NCBI GenBank assembly: GCA_029237695.1
Contig: CM055268.1
Span: forward strand, 55,513,131-55,577,130
Source of the DNA: Conchocele bisecta
Taxonomy: Eukaryota > Mollusca > Bivalvia > Lucinida > Thyasiridae
Reading direction: 5' to 3'
Length of the DNA: 64,000 nt
The translations under genes and the position numbers were made by a program. The notes beneath the pieces are model-generated. The model saw only the letters and a program-made list of their open reading frames with translations, did no database searches and had not been told where the DNA came from. This document shows positions 56,301 through 56,669 of this stretch, piece after piece (the first letter of the stretch is position 1; each line of letters begins with the position of its first letter).

Positions 56301-56669
56301 GTGCAGATCCTGATCAGACTGTGCGGATGCACAGTCTGATCTGGATCTACACTGGTCACAAAACCCATAAGCCCCATTTCTCCCGTCACAGCCACAATTG
56401 ACAATAAATTTGATTATAATTAAGAATGCCGATGTTTCCATGCATGCTGTTTAGAAAGGTTATACTGCAAGTGTTGAATGCATACATCTACACGTACATT
56501 TATGTCTCGTACATGTATACTGTGTATTGCAGGGTGTACTCTGTGTCTGTCCGTCTGTCCGATCATCGACTGTATCACGATGGTTACCAGGCCGACGCCG
56601 TATATCCCCAAACGAGGCACGCTCATCCGCAAGCCATCCGAACCGAACGTTGTACTTACCACCAACTAG
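3930..56669 (+). CDS. DPYD: Dihydropyrimidine dehydrogenase gene, 20 exons spanning introns
   Basis: This cytosolic NADPH-dependent flavoenzyme reduces uracil and thymine, the first and rate-limiting step of pyrimidine breakdown. Twenty exons with AG/GT borders were placed by matching the conserved protein order. Their lengths sum to 3063 bp, divisible by three, and end at TAG 56667-56669. Domains appear in the family order: N-terminal 4Fe-4S cysteines, FAD site ([10 protein letters not shown]), NADPH site ([10 protein letters not shown]), FMN barrel with the GLACGQD active-site loop, and C-terminal CINCGKC and CTLCLSVCP clusters. About 12 N-terminal residues (exon 1) are not found between 1 and 3929 and may lie upstream. 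The reading frame is intact, so the gene is probably functional despite very TE-rich introns. Confidence 0.97.
4041..10161 (+). other. DPYD intron R1-R2 (6.1 kb), repeats only
   Basis: No host coding signal is seen. The intron holds a pyrimidine-hairpin MITE (4103-4430), a GGGGTCAGCG palindromic MITE (4572-4829), a 1.2-kb long-TIR element (5220-6411), two direct repeats starting near 6437 and 6850, tiny AACCTCTCTA-type palindromes (8094-8180, 8405-8465), a palindromic element (8980-9484) and a short MITE (9637-9743). Confidence 0.8.
5220..6411. mobile_element. Long-TIR element, copy 1
   Basis: Arms of roughly 480 bp (5220-5700 and 5939-6411) share CTCGGACCTATGACACCAAA, CCCACTTGGTCTCGTACAG and ACAAAGTTCGTCCAATTGTG. 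The 240-bp centre contains GATGACGTCATTCGACC. It has no ORF of note. Confidence 0.88.
10162..10244 (+). CDS. DPYD: DPYD exon R2
   Basis: The acceptor is tctctcccag and the donor gtacgg. It encodes [20 protein letters not shown] and continues through AALKEAA. The [11 protein letters not shown] block is diagnostic of DPYD. The 83-bp exon ends in phase 2, splitting an arginine codon completed by the next exon. Confidence 0.95.
10245..11939 (+). other. DPYD intron R2-R3, repeats only
   Basis: The intron holds an inverted-repeat element at 10329-10745 with a GTTGTTGTTGTT-flanked terminus, a hairpin of the GAACCGTCTC family around 11307-11405, and a CAATCAAT-type low-complexity run near 11780-11915. 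No coding signal is seen. Confidence 0.75.
11940..12027 (+). CDS. DPYD: DPYD exon R3 (first Fe-S motif)
   Basis: The acceptor is ttattccag. It completes the split arginine and encodes [14 protein letters not shown] followed by [12 protein letters not shown]. The cysteines are the CxxC-x4-C-x3-CP ligands of an N-terminal 4Fe-4S cluster that relays electrons in the DPYD dimer. The donor is gtacag, and everything after its G belongs to a MITE (see findings). Confidence 0.96.
12029..12490. mobile_element. MITE family A, compound copy abutting exon R3 donor
   Basis: Two palindromic units lie head to head, with ends TACAGTG...CACTGTA, internal ACCACTCAGTTGAACCGTCT hairpins and a shared A/T-rich centre. 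Other copies lie at 4572-4829, 9637-9743, 37681-37784, 40253-40355 and 57430-57692. All start TA and end TA, which suggests a TA target duplication of the Tc1/mariner type. It starts one base after the end of the DPYD exon plus G. Confidence 0.85.
12581..12716. repeat. GTTTTTGTTAACGGGG direct/inverted repeat cluster
   Basis: Short blocks alternate (GTTTTTGTTAACGGGGTTTA, AAGACCCCCT and their complements) just outside the Polinton left end. They form a nested hairpin-prone cluster of about 135 bp with no coding content. Confidence 0.7.
12755..12760 (+). other. Polinton target-site duplication, left copy
   Basis: TACTTT precedes the left TIR and is repeated at 31016-31021 after the right TIR. 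If the terminal A:T pair is assigned to the TIR, the exact duplication is 5 bp (ACTTT); if shared, it is 6 bp as usual for Polintons. Confidence 0.8.
12761..13355 (+). repeat. Polinton left terminal inverted repeat
   Basis: It matches the reverse complement of 30344-31016 from the terminal AGTAGTATATAGGG to the GCACAAGGAA block in the finger gene. It contains the hairpin-forming CCACCTACGGTGG, two full 82-bp tandem units, and most of a zinc-finger gene. Similarity stops at about 13355. Confidence 0.9.
12904..13083. repeat. 82-bp tandem repeat, left TIR (2 units plus part)
   Basis: Units begin GTCATAAATACAT at 12904, 12986 and 13068, spaced exactly 82 bp. Each carries ACGTCCAATTGAAC and AAAAAGGATTTATTTTT. 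A diverged partial copy persists inside the element near 13459-13515. Confidence 0.92.
13088..13431 (-). CDS. TIR-embedded zinc-finger/coiled-coil protein, frameshifted
   Basis: The start codon at 13431 opens [19 protein letters not shown], a first finger. The frame is lost at a run of nine G at 13338-13346, and the second frame continues with CPRC...RHKQLRC, a second C2HC-like finger. Last comes a leucine-rich probable coiled coil ([19 protein letters not shown]). The total is about 115 residues. Because the gene lies largely in the TIR it was duplicated at both ends. Its role is unknown; a DNA-binding protein for element ends is plausible. The G-run break may be real or an assembly indel. 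Confidence 0.7.
13548..13949 (+). CDS. SAP-like N-terminal ORF before PolB
   Basis: This 133-residue ORF is lysine/arginine-rich. Its start has a helix-turn pattern ([19 protein letters not shown], then RGLTKLI) resembling SAP/LEM-type DNA-binding helices. Its stop lies 19 bp inside the open PolB frame, in the A-rich stretch around 13931-13949. It may be the separated N-terminus of the polymerase (frameshift) or a separate upstream gene; I cannot decide. The start is the first ATG after an AT-rich leader. Confidence 0.6.
   Translation: MITSENRAEIESLRREAESLGITYSTRLRVRGLTKLINATKNEAFMKRFTRAHKRGAFNDISKAEEVGNRIQKESIAGLRASVINSKELPSSTSQIRRTGDQIPNNKKKSIVRAIVEKGEEILGAHDETGWKR
13931..17556 (+). CDS. 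POLB: Protein-primed DNA polymerase B, split by frameshifts
   Basis: It replicates the element. Residues are counted in the 13937-16873 frame. An N-terminal region holds [11 protein letters not shown] (about 155-165), then a C2HC finger (265-285), then an endonuclease-like block with [10 protein letters not shown] and YHGCYWHGC (351-373). Exonuclease motifs follow: ExoI DFE (433-435), ExoII NSSKYD (537-542), ExoIII YNDLD (668-672). Palm motif A is YDANALY (779-785). Frameshifts split motif B near 16792-16796 (extra A) and the frame at 17158-17177 (A run). Motif C MDTDSMY is in the middle frame (16812-17177), and the thumb/C-terminus ends at 17556. It converges on the integrase. The sequence is A-rich compared with the next genes. 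As written the polymerase would be inactive. Confidence 0.93.
17557..18569 (-). pseudogene. INT: Polinton retroviral-like (DDE) integrase, multiply frameshifted
   Basis: It would insert the element using the TIR ends. The N-terminal frame (18231-18569) reads [27 protein letters not shown] and [11 protein letters not shown], where the aspartate of HQAD is the first catalytic residue. VDPGREF (near 18130) and [14 protein letters not shown] (near 18030) supply the second aspartate and the glutamate in other frames. The C-terminal part ([13 protein letters not shown], then [17 protein letters not shown]) is chromodomain-side sequence typical of Polinton integrases. At least five frame changes break it. 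Its end abuts the PolB stop, tail to tail. Overall length of about 330 codons is normal. Confidence 0.88.
18566..18903 (-). CDS. Small hypothetical Polinton gene upstream of integrase
   Basis: An ATG at 18903 opens 53 codons beginning [19 protein letters not shown] and stopping at about 18742. A second frame (18566-18802) stays open to the integrase start. They may be one broken gene of about 110 codons. I do not recognise a domain. Its position suggests a member of the minus-strand cluster. Confidence 0.4.
18955..19386 (-). CDS. Conserved Polinton membrane/coiled-coil protein, intact
   Basis: This is 143 residues with no break. A hydrophobic N-terminus ([18 protein letters not shown]) is followed by a charged helical middle ([19 protein letters not shown]), a proline-rich linker and a C-terminal hydrophobic segment ([19 protein letters not shown]). 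This two-anchor layout recurs in Polintons next to the integrase, and a virion membrane or assembly role is inference. The start at 19386 immediately follows the end of the next minus-strand gene, as in a compact cluster. Confidence 0.75.
   Translation of the reverse strand: MASIAVIVGGALVNALAFSGSNFIFSKMKSSNVDEERKRHDLAVEQLNSAKEAWSKKRTAHLDLVNEELRRENHAAQTFQNVEEANREYALAYPHKSLDPMDPEPQLSDFYVPSDPQKDREIAFIVVGMGVVGLVGYYIQSRF
19387..19621 (-). pseudogene. Small Polinton protein, frameshifted
   Basis: The ATG at 19621 opens [19 protein letters not shown] and [12 protein letters not shown]. After about 35 codons the frame shifts to [12 protein letters not shown], then to [17 protein letters not shown] with stop 19387-19389. 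Joined length would be near 77 residues, with one likely membrane segment. Its 5' end overlaps the next gene's stop by 8 bp and its 3' end touches the ATG at 19386. Function unknown. Confidence 0.6.
19614..20026 (-). pseudogene. Basic single-pass membrane protein, frameshifted
   Basis: The most credible frames read [19 protein letters not shown] (basic N-terminal part), then [19 protein letters not shown] (proline-rich), then the membrane segment [17 protein letters not shown], then a polar tail ending TGA 19614-19616. ATG 20026 is in a different frame from the basic part, so either the start is mutated or a frameshift lies close to it. A structural Polinton protein is likely from position; function unknown. 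Confidence 0.5.
20042..20658 (-). pseudogene. Conserved Polinton protein, frameshifted
   Basis: The ATG at 20658 starts [16 protein letters not shown] low-complexity Thr/Asn segment follows. Then, in a second frame, comes [17 protein letters not shown] and [17 protein letters not shown] with a hydrophobic [12 protein letters not shown], and in a third frame [18 protein letters not shown]. Joined length would be about 200 residues. I recognise the layout as recurrent in Polintons but cannot assign a function; I see no cysteine-protease triad. Confidence 0.55.
20806..20912. repeat. AATTGCTAAGCATTGTTCAG repeat array
   Basis: Short imperfect repeats of about 20 bp (GCAATTGCTAAGCATTGTTC and relatives) fill the gap between the ATPase 3' end and the start of the 20042-20658 gene. 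It lies in the longest non-coding gap of this minus-strand cluster, so regulatory or origin-like function is possible but only inferred. Confidence 0.8.
20958..21623 (-). CDS. ATP: A32/FtsK-HerA-type genome-packaging ATPase
   Basis: Walker A is GQTGCGKT (about 21515-21540), Walker B is TLYVIDDCS, and a downstream SVWISTQ segment fits sensor/motif III. The family pumps DNA into capsids in viruses with double-jelly-roll coats, so it implies a virion stage. The frame is open from 21623 (TAG at 21624-21626) to 20958, about 220 residues, near normal length. No ATG is in this frame upstream of Walker A. The only nearby ATG (21634) is in another frame inside the capsid gene's tail, so the start is unresolved. 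It overlaps the upstream capsid gene by some 17 bp. Confidence 0.88.
   Translation of the reverse strand, partial: YQRSTNFDNSKELIKKINNQYQFTIGDAHSAIICGQTGCGKTVFILDLLEGSYRDAFRHIVILCPTVRHNDTYQRCPWIWTDPEVYVIDPGDRLHDWLRGLYQKFQGEPTLYVIDDCSAKAAMTKKKDMLSALAFSGRHARQSVWISTQKYNAVLKDLREQTKWVALFHCKDRDSFDDCLRENDVIPTREERLEVRQMLSKTKHAKLLLKTDQPTAYKVIN
21607..22894 (-). pseudogene. Probable double-jelly-roll major capsid protein, frameshifted
   Basis: The ATG at 22894 begins [19 protein letters not shown]. Further frames give [77 protein letters not shown] and [15 protein letters not shown]. Total about 430 codons. A beta-rich content and the segment around [16 protein letters not shown]...DLW recall the jelly-roll hydrophobic strand region of double-jelly-roll capsids. 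Position next to the packaging ATPase supports this. At least five frame breaks occur (about 22800, 22440, 22380, 22025-22062, 21727). Capsid assignment is from family pattern and context, not a search. Confidence 0.68.
22895..22961. promoter_or_regulatory. Divergent intergenic region between capsid and membrane genes
   Basis: A 67-bp AT-rich gap holds TTAATTTTATTG, TTTGTCTTTAATATAATAATAA and similar stretches between the start codons at 22894 (minus) and 22962 (plus). It must carry the promoters of both genes; no specific site can be named. Confidence 0.5.
22962..24440 (+). pseudogene. Coiled-coil, Ala-Pro-repeat membrane protein, frameshifted
   Basis: The ATG at 22962 opens [19 protein letters not shown], an acidic start ending in a run of Asp. 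The frame shifts at the A run near 23051. Later parts include [35 protein letters not shown], a charged coiled coil ([15 protein letters not shown] and following), [17 protein letters not shown] leading into a membrane helix, an (Ala-Pro)n tract, then [20 protein letters not shown] and a final hydrophobic helix [14 protein letters not shown], ending TAA 24438-24440. Total is about 490 codons, with at least four breaks. The architecture recurs in Polintons; a virion membrane or core role is inference. Its end overlaps the next minus-strand gene by 21 bp. Confidence 0.65.
24098..24187 (+). repeat. GCACCAGCTCCA minisatellite encoding Ala-Pro
   Basis: A 12-bp unit (GCACCAGCTCCA) is repeated about seven times and degenerates to GCACCA. 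It keeps the reading frame and encodes alternating Ala-Pro between two hydrophobic parts of the membrane protein. Such a rigid linker is prone to length change. Confidence 0.95.
24420..25836 (-). pseudogene. Conserved Polinton virion-type protein with C-terminal anchor, frameshifted
   Basis: The ATG at 25836 begins [19 protein letters not shown]. Further pieces are [57 protein letters not shown] and [19 protein letters not shown], with [17 protein letters not shown] and a [15 protein letters not shown] block. The C-terminal hydrophobic helix [15 protein letters not shown] ends at 24420. About 470 codons, with at least four frame changes. I know it as recurrent beside Polinton capsid genes but cannot name its function. 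It diverges from the minor capsid gene with only 14 bp between start codons. Confidence 0.6.
25837..25850. promoter_or_regulatory. 14-bp divergent gap between two virion genes
   Basis: Only GAAAGATATTATT-type sequence separates the two opposed ATGs. Core promoters must therefore lie inside the opposite coding regions, or the transcripts have overlapping 5' ends. Confidence 0.4.
25851..26536 (+). pseudogene. Probable minor (penton-type) capsid protein, frameshifted
   Basis: The start at 25851 gives [19 protein letters not shown]. The body is strongly beta: [44 protein letters not shown]. After a break near 26250-26284 the text resumes with [19 protein letters not shown] and [13 protein letters not shown], and the final strand SVVLEIS in a third frame ends at 26536. 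Length of about 225 codons and position suit the single-jelly-roll minor capsid protein of Polintons; this is inference from pattern and neighbours. Confidence 0.6.
26582..28262 (+). pseudogene. Fibre-like protein: helical repeat shaft and beta-rich head, frameshifted
   Basis: The start ATG at 26582 gives [19 protein letters not shown]; an in-frame ATG at 26555 is less likely. An N-terminal part ([19 protein letters not shown]) is followed by at least six repeats of about 48-55 residues sharing [35 protein letters not shown] and a short link. These are charged, heptad-like and probably coiled coil. After [19 protein letters not shown] a beta-rich C-terminal domain follows ([43 protein letters not shown]). 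This shaft-plus-head plan resembles trimeric viral fibres. There are several frame changes. The protein would be about 550 residues. Attachment function is inference. Confidence 0.6.
26925..27770 (+). repeat. In-gene shaft repeat, about 147 bp x 6
   Basis: The anchor ACTCTCTCAACAGAGAAGC (or a variant) recurs at about 26943, 27088, 27244, 27388, 27554 and 27699. Spacings range from 144 to 166 bp. Each unit ends near GACCACCAGGCGGACCTTAC. Copies differ by about 10-20% by eye. Confidence 0.88.
28291..28941 (+). CDS. Intact two-helix membrane protein, invertebrate Polinton-associated family
   Basis: This is 216 residues with no break. The N-terminus is a twofold [10 protein letters not shown] repeat. 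Then come a basic helical stretch ([19 protein letters not shown]), two hydrophobic helices ([38 protein letters not shown]) and a charged tail containing [18 protein letters not shown] and [20 protein letters not shown] recognise this layout (hairpin membrane domain, then a K-H-x-I-x-x-LA-x-SK-x-NSI block) from uncharacterised invertebrate proteins, some linked to Polintons. Function unknown. Its integrity contrasts with its broken neighbours. Confidence 0.75.
   Translation: MNESPYPTLNTTPPTLYPIVNTTPPTLYPINERSSDFRLNNIVAMQDILVRECANRKRHANKYKRAANIAEASSTVLASVSVLCGAGTAATLSTIVMVPLAGVLSGITVLSGTLCMVIRAAGGKLEKKSRKHDRISVLARSKKNSIDVMVSKALADKKISNLEFESVVEEMGRYEELKNDIRIKARATMPKIECTDWDKFRVKLGNKVGGNVTAPL
29072..29135 (-). 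other. tRNA-like fragment with A-box and B-box matches
   Basis: On the minus strand AGGCTTAGTGG (29134-29124) fits the pol III A box and GGTTCGAGCC (29094-29085) fits the B box, 39 bp apart. Short D-arm (GGC/GCC) and anticodon-like (CCAG/CTGG) pairings exist, but no acceptor stem pairs upstream, so it is not a normal tRNA gene. It may be a degenerate tRNA or a tRNA-derived promoter. Confidence 0.4.
29120..29181. repeat. Perfect 14-bp inverted repeat overlapping the tRNA-like A box
   Basis: CATCCCACTAAGCC at 29120-29133 pairs with GGCTTAGTGGGATG at 29168-29181, with a 34-bp loop. One arm contains the A-box match. Confidence 0.85.
29419..29790 (-). pseudogene. Small Polinton gene, copy B, nonsense-mutated
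   Basis: The ATG at 29790 gives [19 protein letters not shown]. An in-frame TAA at 29698-29700 interrupts it, and the same frame resumes with [30 protein letters not shown] and a C-terminal [15 protein letters not shown]. It is a paralogue of 29949-30200, with the shared [23 protein letters not shown] core. About 123 codons; no known domain. Confidence 0.7.
29949..30200 (-). CDS. Small Polinton gene, copy A
   Basis: This 83-residue ORF starts at ATG 30200 ([19 protein letters not shown]) and contains [19 protein letters not shown]. The frame ends at 29949, but homology with copy B continues beyond in another frame ([19 protein letters not shown]), so the 3' part is shifted. Tandem with copy B in the same direction. 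Function unknown. Confidence 0.6.
   Translation of the reverse strand: MDNKIRNELELYNDLAEEFYAAVSTVLKHGKMTILCGIEYMKYQRNLLRCDKNVAFTILNRQLCRRYKSQIYVMKRLNRINRI
30346..30581 (+). pseudogene. Right-TIR copy of the zinc-finger gene, truncated
   Basis: The second finger ([20 protein letters not shown]) and the coiled coil ([15 protein letters not shown]) are present, but in different frames. The first finger is absent, and a stop at 30579-30581 replaces a leucine codon of the left copy. Just outside, 30317-30344 repeats part of the coiled-coil sequence (ATTAGCTATATTGGAGGAG). The copy is non-functional. Confidence 0.8.
30612..30874. repeat. 82-bp tandem repeat, right TIR (3 units plus part)
   Basis: TGTATTTATGAC ends units at 30628, 30710, 30792 and 30874, exactly 82 bp apart. 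There is one unit more than in the left TIR. A diverged partial unit lies inside at about 30240-30280. Confidence 0.92.
31016..31021 (+). other. Polinton target-site duplication, right copy
   Basis: TACTTT matches 12755-12760; its first T may belong to the TIR. Confidence 0.8.
31038..31450 (+). mobile_element. SINE-like dispersed repeat
   Basis: It shares GGGTTTCATACTTACGGGAA, CTTTTGGGGAATGGGG, GTACCTGGCACCAG and a GGCCGTTAAACATCATTGA end with 50613-50948 and 63112-63530. The fixed 3' end and lack of TIRs suggest a retroposed SINE. Confidence 0.6.
31538..31791. mobile_element. Short-TIR element CAGGGGCGGATC
   Basis: CAGGGGCGGATCTAG at the left pairs with CTGGATCCGCCCCTG at the right; C/G-run-rich interior. 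No ORF. The GGGGCGGATCC end is common in non-autonomous hAT-like elements, but I could not fix the target duplication. Confidence 0.65.
31842..32641. mobile_element. CTACTGAGTGGGCATG element, interrupted by family F
   Basis: One end reads CATGCCTACTCAGTAGGCGC. The body (ATGATCATACTTTATAATCT, GCATATGAAAATAGCCTC, GCGCGTCACTATCAG) matches 53583-54075 and 56766-57275 in opposite orientation. A family F copy (31909-32192) is nested inside. Confidence 0.75.
31909..32192. mobile_element. MITE family F
   Basis: Ends are TTGCAAAGTATACTTT repeats. The centre is a perfect hairpin of ACTGAATTTATTACATTATC and its complement. Other copies lie at 39243-39556 and 61857-62130. Confidence 0.85.
32656..32862. 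mobile_element. MITE family J (AACCCTTA...TAAGGGTT)
   Basis: Outer ends AACCCTTAC/GTAAGGGTTAA enclose AGCAGACGAC and an inner hairpin (AAACCTGTTTTGACAGC / complement). Related copies lie at 8185-8375 and 35426-35654, with hairpin relatives near 44972-45070. Confidence 0.75.
33025..33239. mobile_element. MITE family D (GGGCCGTTTCACTAAACTTCG)
   Basis: The ends are long imperfect inverted repeats containing GTACGACTAAAATG...CATTTTAGTCGTACGAAG. This copy lacks the inner GCATAGGCTGCATATGCAGC palindrome present elsewhere. Further copies lie at 48873-49131, 51385-51638, 51642-51879, 52859-53101, 57898-58102, 59948-60196 and 61393-61634. Confidence 0.85.
33510..33671 (+). CDS. DPYD: DPYD exon R4 (second Fe-S motif)
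   Basis: The acceptor is caattgcag and the donor gtaatg. 54 codons include [19 protein letters not shown] and the cysteine cluster [15 protein letters not shown], with [14 protein letters not shown] at the end. The cysteines complete the N-terminal 4Fe-4S pair. Confidence 0.97.
34078..35150. repeat. 27-bp satellite, TTTACACACACTGTACACACACTGCAG-like unit
   Basis: About 1 kb of tandem CACTGTACACACACTGCAGT-type units with deletions to shorter forms. The period of 27 bp is a multiple of three, so long repetitive ORFs appear on both strands; these are not genes. Confidence 0.95.
35715..35831. mobile_element. MITE family C (TTATCCCGTCAACAC)
   Basis: TIRs TTATCCCGTCAACAC / GTGTTGACGGGATAA enclose GTGCCGTGAAACACGG. 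Other copies lie at 46891-47070, 54892-54989 and 60612-60803; a lone end lies near 41007. Each full copy adjoins a family B copy. Confidence 0.75.
35830..36052. mobile_element. MITE family B (ATAGAATAGTAGGTTAGTGCC)
   Basis: TIRs enclose a central ACCACTCATTAGAACCGTCT hairpin. Other copies lie at 46582-46890, 54583-54890, 58461-58576 (truncated) and 60397-60610. The hairpin core resembles that of family A (ACCACTCAGTTGAACCGTCT), so the two are related. Confidence 0.8.
36198..36394 (+). CDS. DPYD: DPYD exon R5 (FAD-binding)
   Basis: The acceptor is ggttacag and the donor gtactg. Encodes [14 protein letters not shown] and the dinucleotide fold [20 protein letters not shown] ending in an acidic TIFEKE strand, the FAD-binding signature. 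Ends in phase 2. Confidence 0.97.
36755..36836 (+). CDS. DPYD: DPYD exon R6
   Basis: The acceptor is ttcattctag and the donor gtttgt. Encodes [20 protein letters not shown] and MKDLGVK, part of the flavin domain. Restores phase after R5. Confidence 0.96.
36979..37353. mobile_element. CAGGCCCGTACGCAG element with nested family E
   Basis: CAGGCCCGTACGCAG and CTGCGTACGGGCCTG form the ends. A family E element (about 37029-37254) is inserted between them. Confidence 0.75.
37497..37584 (+). CDS. DPYD: DPYD exon R7
   Basis: The acceptor is ctgttgtag and the donor gtgaga. Encodes [20 protein letters not shown] and AAVFVGIG. Ends one base into a glycine codon completed by R8. Confidence 0.96.
37681..37784. 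mobile_element. MITE family A, minimal copy
   Basis: An almost perfect 104-bp palindrome, TACAGTGGGGTCAGCGTGTA to its complement, without the internal hairpin unit. Confidence 0.88.
38056..38333 (+). CDS. DPYD: DPYD exon R8 (NADPH-binding)
   Basis: The acceptor is gtcgtttcag and the donor gtgtgt. Contains [11 protein letters not shown], the dinucleotide fold [20 protein letters not shown], and [17 protein letters not shown], the NADPH site. Confidence 0.97.
38400..38469. mobile_element. Tiny palindromic MITE (CAGTGAAACCTCGCTAAACC)
   Basis: A 70-bp near-perfect palindrome. Relatives lie at 8094-8180, 8405-8465 and 55197-55243, and a half copy near 3788-3832. Confidence 0.8.
38691..39066. mobile_element. 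MITE family L (CTCCAGATAAGCTGCGTATTT)
   Basis: The ends contain GAGCTCCAGATAAGCTGCGT and AATTACTAATTCCTTAT. A central hairpin carries TTTCATTAGAATTGTCTCC. A reverse copy lies at 46061-46435, with end fragments at about 155-235, 34022-34050, 35228-35263 and 58580-58620. Confidence 0.7.
39243..39556. mobile_element. MITE family F
   Basis: Same ends and central hairpin as 31909-32192. Confidence 0.85.
39778..39988 (+). CDS. DPYD: DPYD exon R9
   Basis: The acceptor is gattttag and the donor gtatgt. Encodes [34 protein letters not shown] and [16 protein letters not shown] in the NADPH/FAD region. Ends in phase 1. Confidence 0.96.
40253..40355. mobile_element. MITE family A, minimal copy
   Basis: A palindrome with TACAGTGG/CCACTGTA ends, one base shorter in one arm than 37681-37784. 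Confidence 0.88.
40516..40700 (+). CDS. DPYD: DPYD exon R10
   Basis: The acceptor is cacttccag and the donor gtgggc. Encodes [28 protein letters not shown] and [20 protein letters not shown], the conserved GGD of the FAD fold. R9 plus R10 gives 396 bp. Confidence 0.97.
41376..41591 (+). CDS. DPYD: DPYD exon R11 (start of FMN barrel)
   Basis: The acceptor is gcttgacag and the donor gtaaga. Encodes [36 protein letters not shown] and [18 protein letters not shown], the first strands of the FMN barrel. Confidence 0.97.
42100..42165. repeat. GGCGGGCGGGC low-complexity run
   Basis: GGGC/GGAC/GCAGC-type repeats lie just before the 191-bp array; strongly G-rich on the + strand and could form quadruplexes. 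Confidence 0.85.
42175..43065. repeat. 191-bp tandem array, about 4.5 units
   Basis: ACAGAGTTTGTGTACAGAAC starts units at 42328, 42518, 42709 and 42900, spacing 190-191 bp, plus an earlier diverged unit near 42182. Each carries CCGTTCAGTCGATCGTTCTG. No coding use. Confidence 0.9.
43343..43592. mobile_element. MITE family E (TTAACCCTTT...GGGTT), best copy
   Basis: The ends are ATTAACCCTTTGAACC-type and its complement. A central hairpin reads CAGATCCAGATGAGCCGGCT / GAGCCGTCTCATCAGGATCT. Other copies: 4103-4430, 37029-37254, 41632-41874, 49555-49780, 50103-50336, 53100-53326, 61112-61348. Confidence 0.82.
43893..44619. mobile_element. Long inverted-repeat element, arms about 215 bp
   Basis: GCGGGCGCACGATTCACCC at the left pairs with GGGTGAATCGTGCGGCCCGC at the right. 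The arms share TTGAATACGTTTTTATGGTA and GCCTAAGTTAAATTAAAAC. The centre holds a (GATT)n run at 44276-44321. Confidence 0.85.
44276..44321 (+). repeat. (GATT)n microsatellite
   Basis: About eleven GATT units in the loop of the long inverted-repeat element. Confidence 0.95.
45146..45310 (+). CDS. DPYD: DPYD exon R12
   Basis: The acceptor is acctccag and the donor gtaaat. Encodes [36 protein letters not shown] and [12 protein letters not shown] of the FMN barrel. Confidence 0.97.
45311..46476 (+). other. DPYD intron R12-R13, two palindromic repeats
   Basis: A perfect palindrome lies at about 45868-45930 (TATGCTTGATTTACAAAATG, then GTAGCTAGCTAC) and a family L copy at 46061-46435. Nothing coding is seen. 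Confidence 0.75.
46477..46545 (+). CDS. DPYD: DPYD exon R13
   Basis: The acceptor is attattgtag and the donor gtatgt. Encodes [19 protein letters not shown] and IKAE. Confidence 0.96.
46582..47070. mobile_element. Composite of MITE families B and C
   Basis: The B unit (46582-46890) contains a second inner B end (GAATAGTAGGTTAGTGGCG at 46758). It is followed directly by C (46891-47070). This repeats the order found at 54583-54989 and 60397-60803. Confidence 0.75.
47421..47625 (+). CDS. DPYD: DPYD exon R14 (active-site loop)
   Basis: The acceptor is ttgtttcag and the donor gtaatt. Encodes [20 protein letters not shown], then [13 protein letters not shown] and [15 protein letters not shown]. 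The cysteine of GLACGQD is the proton donor to the pyrimidine ring (Cys671 in the pig enzyme). Confidence 0.98.
47818..48080 (+). CDS. DPYD: DPYD exon R15 (FMN phosphate site)
   Basis: The acceptor is tttgtag and the donor gtattt. Encodes [32 protein letters not shown] and [19 protein letters not shown], ending GASVLQ. These bind substrate and the FMN phosphate. R14 plus R15 gives 468 bp. Confidence 0.97.
48333..48559. mobile_element. MITE with AACCCTTTCCCTG ends
   Basis: TTTAACCCTTTCCCTG at the left pairs with CAGGGAAAGGGTTAA at the right. A 70-bp inner palindrome centred near 48467 reads AAAACATTGTGGGAAAAGGA and its complement. Confidence 0.8.
48846..49187 (+). pseudogene. DPYD: Decayed duplicate of DPYD exon R16, split by a MITE
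   Basis: 48846-48872 can be read VCSALIVNQ (R16 begins ICSSIQNQ). After a family D MITE, 49132-49187 reads DFNLIDDYV...SLKALL (R16 has [16 protein letters not shown]). A 6-bp insertion lies inside and a stop follows at about 49198, with no clear splice acceptor. This is a non-functional tandem exon copy 0.7-1.0 kb upstream of the working exon. Confidence 0.7.
48873..49131. mobile_element. MITE family D inside the pseudo-exon
   Basis: GGGCCGTTTCACTAAACTAA occurs twice at the left end, then the usual body with palindrome TAGGCTGCATATGCAGCCTA and the end GTTTAGTGAAACGGGCTCC. Confidence 0.85.
49825..50004 (+). CDS. DPYD: DPYD exon R16
   Basis: The acceptor is accgtgtag and the donor gtgggg. 60 codons: [40 protein letters not shown] and [13 protein letters not shown], the end of the FMN barrel. 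Confidence 0.96.
50613..50948 (+). mobile_element. SINE-like dispersed repeat
   Basis: Shares CTTTTAAGGGAAGGGCCA, TGGTATGGACCTGGCACCAG and GGCCGTTAAACATCATTAA with 31038-31450. Confidence 0.6.
51219..51365 (+). CDS. DPYD: DPYD exon R17
   Basis: The acceptor is ccattgcag and the donor gtatgt. Encodes [19 protein letters not shown] and [12 protein letters not shown], the linker from the barrel to the C-terminal Fe-S domain. Confidence 0.95.
51385..51879. mobile_element. Two MITE family D copies in tandem
   Basis: A diverged copy (51385-51638) ends in a C run and is followed directly by a better copy (51642-51879), both with GGCCGTTTCACTAA ends. Confidence 0.75.
52339..52422 (+). CDS. DPYD: DPYD exon R18
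   Basis: The acceptor is atttgcag and the donor gtaacg. Encodes [20 protein letters not shown] and VVALIDE. Confidence 0.95.
52475..52810. mobile_element. GTCTGTTTCACGAAA palindromic element
   Basis: The ends are GTCTGTTTCACCAAA-type and TTTCGTGAAACAGAC. A centre palindrome reads CCCCATAGACATCTTCAC. A relative spans 8980-9484. Confidence 0.75.
52859..53326. mobile_element. Family D inserted at or in family E
   Basis: The family E start (CCCTTTCACCCCTAAGTAACTG, 52839-52858) is cut by a family D copy (52859-53101) and resumes as GAAATGGAATTTGATGTG to 53326, so D landed inside E. Confidence 0.8.
53583..54075. mobile_element. GGTACATGCCCACTCAGTAGG element
   Basis: The ends AAAGGTACATGCCCACTCAG and CTGAGTGGGCATGTACCTTT are inverted. 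The body matches 56766-57275 and the interrupted copy 31842-32641. Confidence 0.85.
55601..55712 (+). CDS. DPYD: DPYD exon R19 (C-terminal Fe-S cluster)
   Basis: The acceptor is caatctgcag and the donor gtaagt. Encodes [20 protein letters not shown], the first ferredoxin-type CxxCxxCxxxC set, then [16 protein letters not shown]. Ends in phase 1. Confidence 0.98.
56171..56385. mobile_element. GAGAAATGGGGCTTATGG inverted-repeat element
   Basis: The ends GAGAAATGGGGCTTATGG and CCATAAGCCCCATTTCTC flank a CAGACTGTGCGGATGCACAG hairpin. Fragments lie near 39110-39230, 51910-52000, 61700-61800 and 62190. Confidence 0.8.
56533..56669 (+). CDS. DPYD: DPYD exon R20 (terminal exon)
   Basis: The acceptor is tgtattgcag. 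Encodes [18 protein letters not shown], the second ferredoxin-like CxxCxxxC set, then [11 protein letters not shown] and a short tail to TAG 56667-56669. Confidence 0.97.
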